Positions 58,037 through 64,000 of a stretch of 64,000 bases of DNA are shown piece by piece. Position 1 is the stretch's first letter; each line of letters begins with the position of its first letter. Under the pieces are notes generated by a model. That model searched no databases, was not told the DNA's origin, and saw only the letters and a list, made by a program, of their open reading frames with translations. The position numbers and the translations under genes are program-made. Source of the DNA: Selaginella tamariscina (taxonomy: Eukaryota; Streptophyta; Lycopodiopsida; Selaginellales; Selaginellaceae). The DNA lies in contig PUQB01000202.1 of assembly GCA_003024785.1 (NCBI GenBank), positions 124,001 through 188,000 of the forward strand, written 5' to 3'.

Positions 58037-58400
58037 TGTATAACTAAAAGAAGAGTAATTTATAGCATATACTAGAAAATGATGTTAATGAATTTGTGAA
58101 ATTTTAAGAATAAAGATGATTGAAATATGTATATATAAGGAATTTGTGTAGGATATGACTGAAGCAGCGAACCATTTGGCTAGGCTCTTGTTTGTGGCTT
58201 TGGCTTGTGGCGTGTTTATGTTTACTGCGATCAAACTTGGATGTAATACTTTACTTCGGGGTATGTGCACACATTCACACACGCAAATAGACATACATAT
58301 GTGTACTCCATTACTATATATTTAACTCTTTTTGCAGCTTTTGTTGGACAAGATAACCTGGCAATGATTCCTGCGGCATCTAGCTACGTCAATGTAAATC

Positions 58401-58497
<97 letters not shown>

Positions 58498-60581
58498 ATG
58501 TAATATGTTTCAGATTAGAGCGTTTGCATGGCCAGTGGTACTTATTACAATGGTTGGACAAAGTGCATGGTTAGTTCTTTTGATACGTGTGTGTGTGTGT
58601 GTGTCACACAGATATAGTATACATACACACACAGACGTATGTGTATATGCATATATATTTATATGTATGGGTTGCTTCCTTGCTAGTTTGGGAATGCAAG
58701 ATTCAAGGAGTCCTTTAAAAGTATTAGCAGTTTGTAGTGCTGTTAATACTATTGGCGATATATTACTTTGTACGTTCCTTGGATATGGTATTGCCGGTGC
58801 TGCATGGGCAACTATGGTAGCTCAGGTATAATACTTTAATTATTTAACTAAGCAAAACATTAATATATTAAGTTACATTAATAAACATTATATTTAATAG
58901 AATAGCTAAAAAGATCAAATGTTTTAAATCATGTTTTATAAATAACGCATTAAAGTATGGTTTACATAATAAGACAGTAAATAATCATTATGTTTCATAT
59001 ATACACTGATGTAAGAATTAAATATTATTTGTTATGCAATTATACATTTTATTAAATATATGATTATTTAAATATGTTTTCTTATGCTTCAACAATGCAG
59101 CACGTTGCAGGATTTTTAATGTTAAAATCACTACGAGACAAAGGTTTTGACCCATTTGCATTAGCTGTTCCACGCATGGAGGAGTTTATACAGATGATTC
59201 AAATAGCTGCTCCTGTTCTCTTAACCATGCTCTTTAAGGTACTTAATAAATTAATTAGTTAATAATAAATATAAATTTTAAAGAAAAACCATCCATTATG
59301 TGTGTGTGTGTGTGTGTGTGTTGTGCACACACAATTAATGTGCACATATACAAATATATACATACCATACCATACACATATTATACATGAATGTGTATAT
59401 TTGTATGTACGACACCTACAGGTATATAAGTACGTATACAGATACACATAAAGTTTTAGTATATTTAATGTTGAATATTATAGGTTGGGTTCTACACAAC
59501 TATCACTTTCTTTGCGACTTCGTTAGGAGCGGTTACTCTAGCAGCTCATCAGGTAAACTATTACATGTGTGTGTGTGTGTGTGTATGTAAACACATATAC
59601 ATTATATATATGCATACACATACATACACAATATTTCAGGTTATGATTGGAATATACACAATGTTTTCTGTTGTTGGGGAGCCTTTAGCACAAACAGCCC
59701 AGTCTTTCATGCCTGAGCTTCTTTATGGAAAACGACCAAGCCTAAAACGGGTAATCATTAACATATTAATATTAATATTTATATATTTATTTTAATTTAG
59801 TTAATTACAGGCACAGAATTTACTTAAGACCCTTGTTGTATCTGGAACACTTCTGGGGTTCGGTTTAGCGACCACTGGTATTGTCATCCCTTATATTGCT
59901 CCACAACTATTTACCAAGGATTCTGCTATAATAGCACAGGTATATCTCTACACATACGTATACACACACGTATGTATACATATATACGTAACATATACAG
60001 ATATATTTAACCTTTTTTATGCAGATGCACTCAATAGCGGTGCCATTTTGGTGCAGCATAATGTTAACCCCACCTACACTTGCTCTTGAAGGAGCACTTT
60101 TGGTAATTATATTATTATTAAGTATTAATTGTATTATTAAATATATAAATTATAATTAATATTTTGTACTGTTATTTATCACAGGCTGTGAGAGACTATG
60201 GATTCTTGAGCTTAAGTATGGTATCTTGTTTCTTAGGGGGGGCCTGCTTATGCTGGTAAGTTAAATTAAAAATAAATACTTATGTATTTATTGGATTATA
60301 TTTTAATAATAATTAATAATTGTTTTTTGCCAGTTATTTAAAAAAACTCGGATATGGCCTAAAGTCTTGTTGGTGGATGCTGGTGCTCTTCCAATTGGTA
60401 TGAAATAATATAATTAGTTTTTATTTAATGAAATATAAATGTAAATAAATATATAATAAAATAATTATATATAAATATAATTTTTGGTTGGCAGACTCGG
60501 TTTGTAGTATCATTTTCCCGCTTAAATTCGTCGAAAAGCACTCTAAAGGCTTCGTGGAGAAGAAAGAAGAAGCAGGTTTAA
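57248..60581 (+). CDS. Plastid MATE efflux transporter, EDS5/DTX46-like
   Basis: Fourteen exons: 57248-57764, 57821-57915, 58152-58260, 58338-58393, 58514-58569, 58687-58825, 59101-59238, 59484-59552, 59640-59750, 59811-59939, 60025-60102, 60185-60255, 60334-60397, 60495-60581. They sum to 1,719 nt, 572 codons plus TAA, all in phase with GT-AG borders. The first about 120 residues are a basic then Ser/Glu-rich leader, a likely plastid transit peptide, followed by MATE helices: [90 protein letters not shown]. These match the EDS5/DTX45-47 group, which moves organic acids or phenolics (EDS5: isochorismate/salicylate route) across the plastid envelope. C-terminus basic ([11 protein letters not shown]). 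No breaks: probably live. Confidence 0.92.
57916..58031. repeat. (GT)n(GA)n...(TA)n in MATE intron 2
   Basis: The intron begins GTGTGTGTGTGTGTGTTA then (GA)n, and later (TA)n at 57975-58030. The donor GT is the first unit of the repeat. Confidence 0.95.
58399..58496. repeat. (TC)n(AC)n compound microsatellite in MATE intron 4
   Basis: (TC)n from 58399 to about 58453 followed directly by (AC)n to 58494, starting five bases after the donor. Confidence 0.97.
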
Positions 60582-60599
60582 CAAAATGCCCATTATATT

Positions 60600-61038
60600 G
60601 TGTTTAATAGCTTACGTCATTAATATTTTGTCTTATAAATAATTAAATTTCATCCATTTATATTAAAAAAATTAAAAAAATTATTATAAAAAAAACACAT
60701 GATTTATGTGAAATTTCTTTTAAATTTAAATTTAAATTTAAAACCTTATACACTTCAAAATTAAAAATTTAAAATGTATTAAAAAAAATATTTACTTATA
60801 GTATGTAAATTCAAAACACAAACACAACCAGTTAAACATATGTATTGAAATATATATTTAGTTAGTAAAAGATTATGGCATTTACTGCAATTTGCTTATT
60901 TATAATGTTATGATTAATTTTACAAATGCCTAATAAATTATAAATTATAAATTATATATTTTTAAAATTAAATTGAAGTTTCATATACCCTTGCCTATTT
61001 AATATTTATAAATGTTTAGTTTAAAACATACATATTTT
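60600..61038. other. AT-rich spacer between MATE and PAR1 genes
   Basis: Converging genes (MATE plus, PAR1 minus). Only A/T-rich sequence; no gene. Confidence 0.7.
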
Positions 61039-61574
61039 CTACAATGTTTTATACAAATGCACTAGAAGGAGCCTCCGGATTCTCCGGTGAAAACGCAGCA
61101 AATGGAGATGCACCCGGTGGGGCCGGTCCAGCCGGGACTGGTGACGGTATAACCGGAGCCGGGGATGGTACCGCCTGAGCCTGTAACGGTACAACCGGAG
61201 CCGGAGATGGTACCGCCGGAGCCGGGAACGGCACACCGTCAGCAGGGACGGTACACCTTCAGCTGGGGACAGTAATTCCGACGGTAGAGCTGGAGCCGGA
61301 CTAAGCCCTTCAGGAGCTTGTTCAGGAGGCAGAACAGGGACCTCTGGAACATCTGGAGAGTCCGTTACAGGACCACCTGTTTCTTCTTCATATGAACCCA
61401 CTGGAGACAGACTTACTTCATATACACCCACTGACGGAGCACCTTGTTCGTACACAGACGGCGGAACAGCCGGTACTGATCAATAATGGTAAGATGGAGC
61501 TTGTTCACCGTAGTAAGAGGAACTCGGTGGTACTACTTTCTCATGGTATAAAAGACCCGTCCTCGTGGTAAAAC

Positions 61575-61830
61575 GTCGGCGGCGGGGCTTCCTCTTCTGG
61601 GTAGACTGTCGGGGACATAGCCTGTTCATTGTAAGACGCCGGAGGAACGGGTTCTTCTCCGTGGTAATATGTCGGAGGTGGAGCTTCTTCTTCTTCGTGG
61701 TAGTACGGAGTCGGAGGTGGAGCTTGTTCTTCGTGGTAATAGGGAGTCGGAGGTGGAACTTGTTCTTCGTGGTAATAAGTCGGAGGTGGAGCTTGTTCTT
61801 CGTGGTAATAAGAAGTGGGGGAGGAGCTTC
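61575..61830 (-). repeat. YYHEE(Q/E)APPPT coding repeats
   Basis: Six to seven units of TATTACCACGAAGAA plus CAAGCTCCACCTCCGACT on the minus strand, with length 33 or 36 bases. All are multiples of three in the original frame. Confidence 0.85.
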
Positions 61831-62083
61831 TTCCTCGGGGAAAGCTACTACAGACGGAGACGGAGGTACTTCGTAATATACCGTCGGAGAAGGGGCAGGA
61901 CCCTCACTGTATACCGGCGACTGTACAGGTGGCTGAAATACATCTGGAGCTATCGATTCCTCGTGGAATCCAGGCGGTGGCAACGGGAACTGCGGAACCG
62001 GTACGTGCGGATACGGCTCATCCGGGCTGAGCACTGGCTGCTCACCACCCGGTGATACAACCTGAAATTTTATAAACAGCACG

Positions 62084-62126
62084 AATTAGGGTTAGGGTTA
62101 GGACTATAAATAGGGTTAGGGTTTAC
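62084..62126. repeat. TTAGGG telomere-like repeats in intron
   Basis: TTAGGGTTAGGGTTAGG at 62085-62101 and TAGGGTTAGGGTTT at 62111-62124 lie in PAR1 intron 4 (62062-62126). Confidence 0.8.
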
Positions 62127-62129
62127 CGG

Positions 62130-62960
62130 TTGACCCCACGGTGTAAGTTCGAATACAGCGGGATGGGGGAACGATCGAAGTTGTCTAACGGGAGCAGGAG
62201 CGGGTGCGGGTGTCTCTAAATCGGACGGTTCAGAATTCTCCAATGGCTTGATGAGAGGCGTCGGATCTACTTTCATCTTCCTGTTCTCGTTTATGTTTTG
62301 TGCCTTACACAGGCTTGGTAAGTATATCCCTGCATATATCTCGTTACTACACACACGCACGCACACACACGCACGCGCACACCTTCTTTAGCGGAGAGTT
62401 TGAGATAGAAGTCGAAGACGTTGTGGCAGTTAAGCTCGCAATTTGAAGTGCAAAGCTTGGACGTCAGAGATTTATCCAGCAGTGCATCCGTTGACATCCC
62501 CACCGTCAATTTCTCTACACCACATGTCTTTAGACATTCTTCGCTCTCTACCCATTCTGATTTCCTGGCTGACATTACCATAGACGTCTGCACACATACG
62601 TACACGCATTATGTACGTGCTGTGCGTGTAGAGAGAGAGAATGCATTTACACAACGCCACACACGTGCGTGCGTGCGCGTGCACACGCACCTTGCATTGT
62701 AAATTGTTATCTCGGTTTTCCAGCACGCATCTAGCACCCGATGAAGAAACTGCAAATGCACAATCCTCTGCTGGCAAATCCTCACACTCAAGTTCACCTG
62801 AAATTAATATAAACATTTATATATCAAAATGCAGAAATATATGTAATAAATGTACACACGCATGTGTAATGTGTGTGTGTGTGTGTGTGTTTAACACTTA
62901 CAGTTAATAAAACCGCTCATGAAGAGCAACAACAAAGCAAAAACAACTGCTCGAGCCATA
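62130..62960 (-). CDS. PAR1 cysteine-rich core (conserved exons)
   Basis: The part of the gene that remains open apart from the start. Six to eight Cys spaced as in the family (C..L..EDCAFAV..S..RC, EC...CG, LC...C...C). The introns between these exons start with GTGCGTGTGCACGC and GTGTGCGCGTGCGTG, i.e. donors made of repeat units. Confidence 0.6.
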
Positions 62961-63032
62961 CCTCTGCTGAACAAAAAAAATTAAATTATTTATGTAAAAT
63001 TTATATAAATATATAACTTTAAACAAAATAGT

Positions 63033-63079
<47 letters not shown>

Positions 63080-63282
63080 CCTTACACGTTATCCGACTGC
63101 ATGAGATTAGAAGACGAAGAACGAGAACTGAACAGGCAGGAAAAAGAAAACATAGGTAGTTACATAACCACGTCAGCATTTAGCCACGTCATCTACCACC
63201 GTTGCCATGTAAGCATCTTAAAACATATCTCATTAAACTTTATATTTACAAATTAATAATTAGAAACTATATGAACAAAATG

Positions 63283-63948
63283 TCAAATTTCTTCGTCCTC
63301 TATCCAACCGCAGTTGTTTTCTGTATATTAAACAGATATTATTAATATAATATGAGTTACATGTGTGTGTGTGTGTGTATTATATGTGTAGTATGTAGTA
63401 GGGATAATGTATATTTTAATATACTAAAGATGGTATATTAAAACTTGATACCAAAACACGGCTCTGCAAAAAAAAATAAATTGTATTAAGTATATATTTT
63501 AAATTTATAAAATATCAGTAATAAATATACACATATAACTTACCCATGTTGTCGCCTGGTAAAGCATTGGTTTTAGAACTCTGGCCACGGTCCTTCCCTG
63601 AATGAAGTGTATAATACTTCGTTAACATTATATTGAAAAAGATACGCACGCACACACACGTATGTGTGTGCGTGTGTGTTTCATGATACACCACCTTAGA
63701 TATGTACACACGCACGCGCGCGCACACACACACACACATGTTGAAATACCGGCAGGAGAATCTTGGTAGTCAGATTCATCTACCCAGCCATTACCGCTTC
63801 CTGTATATTATAATAACTAGTTTAATTATTGCTAGTATAAACCCATTATATCCTGGAATGTATATACTTCTCTCTCACGCACACAACGCACGTATGTAGA
63901 TATATACATAATACCCCTCTCTCTCTCTCTCTCTATATATATATATTA

Positions 63949-63979
<31 letters not shown>

Positions 63980-64000
63980 CCTGATTTTGCCTTGATTTCT
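63283..64000 (-). CDS. 3' end of an unknown gene made of tiny phase-1 exons
   Basis: Exons on the minus strand: 63981-64000 (EIKAKS, enters from the right edge), 63750-63800 (51 nt, SGNGWVDESDYQDSPAG), 63544-63597 (54 nt, KDRGQSSKTNALPGDNM), a possible 12-nt microexon 63452-63463 (EPCF) and 63283-63320 (NNCGWIEDEEI, TGA stop). All junctions are phase 1, so exons can be skipped without a frame change. If the microexon donor is not used, translation stops at 63438. The GW(V/I)(D/E) motif appears twice, and the two acceptors before these motifs are identical (TAATATACAG), hinting at exon duplication. Family unknown. Confidence 0.5.

Larger units (their letters stand above)
61040..62960 (-). pseudogene. 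PAR1 family secreted protein with proline-rich tail
   Basis: Exon 1 (about 62902-62975) encodes a hydrophobic signal peptide (FFALLLLFMSGFIN). The only ATG (62960) is out of frame with it by one base in a T6 run. Exon 2 62691-62797 (CEDLPAEDCAFAVSSSGARC, VLENRDNNLQCK), exon 3 62383-62587 (SEECLKTCGVEKLTVGMSTD, KLCTSNCELNCHNVFDFYLK) and exon 4 62127-62329 (GIYLPSLCKAQNINENRK) are in phase with each other and form the cysteine-rich PAR1 (photoassimilate-responsive) domain. Exon 5 (61040-62061) is an extensin-like tail with YYHEEQAPPPT repeats. Its frame is broken near 61830, 61560 and 61250 and has a TGA near 61478. PAR1 proteins are normally under about 200 residues, so the long tail is unusual. 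The N-terminal exons look conserved. Confidence 0.75.

Overview
This window comes from the nuclear genome of a land plant. Evidence: spliced plant-type genes (plastid EDS5/DTX46-like MATE transporter, PAR1 family protein, tau-class glutathione S-transferase, PPR proteins, GH9 endoglucanase, gamma-tubulin complex GCP2), plant Ty1/copia and Ty3/gypsy elements, a PIF/Harbinger transposase and a nuclear-type tRNA-Cys. DNA is AT-rich with very many (TA)n, (GT/CA)n and (GA/TC)n tracts, often inside short introns. Tau GST and PAR1 favour a vascular plant; I cannot name the species.

Layout. 1-6.1 kb: a pyrimidine-rich minisatellite, then a 4.67-kb gypsy element with two LTRs and a CTAGA target duplication, internally deleted, in front of an unidentified exon. 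6.8-14.5 kb: a GH9 cellulase pseudogene (minus) whose exon is split by a complete 4.73-kb copia element (target duplication TTGTG). 15-19 kb: a stray MATE exon copy, PPR fragment and GST. 19.5-23.9 kb: an unknown acidic-repeat gene, a large inverted repeat and one copy of a segmental duplication ending in a decayed tRNA-Cys. 24-30.6 kb: gypsy RT remnant and a probable PIF/Harbinger element enclosing WD40 gene exons. 31-33.6 kb: a decayed family-B DNA polymerase (delta-like). 34.7-39.2 kb: a decayed gypsy element. 39.5-44.4 kb: GCP2 exons on both strands and a PPR pseudogene. 44.6-45.8 kb: a P-loop ATPase gene broken once. 46.6-53 kb: CHD-helicase fragment, unknown ORFs, a tandem exon-like array and a decayed beta-class amino-methyltransferase-like gene. 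53-57 kb: very AT-rich DNA, the second duplication copy and an intact tRNA-Cys. 57.2-60.6 kb: the one clearly intact multi-exon gene, MATE, 14 exons. 61-64 kb: PAR1 family gene with a proline-rich tail, and the 3' end of an unknown gene.

Interpretation. The MATE gene reads through 14 exons (1,719 nt) without error, so the many frameshifts elsewhere are unlikely to be general sequencing noise. The window is mainly a graveyard of gene fragments, mobile elements and microsatellites around few live genes (MATE, tRNA-Cys, perhaps PAR1, GST, the ATPase and the right-edge gene). No operon-like cooperation between genes is seen. The most notable items are the methyltransferase-like gene with its repeated exon modules, GCP2 split across both strands, and the Harbinger-like element with host exons inside.
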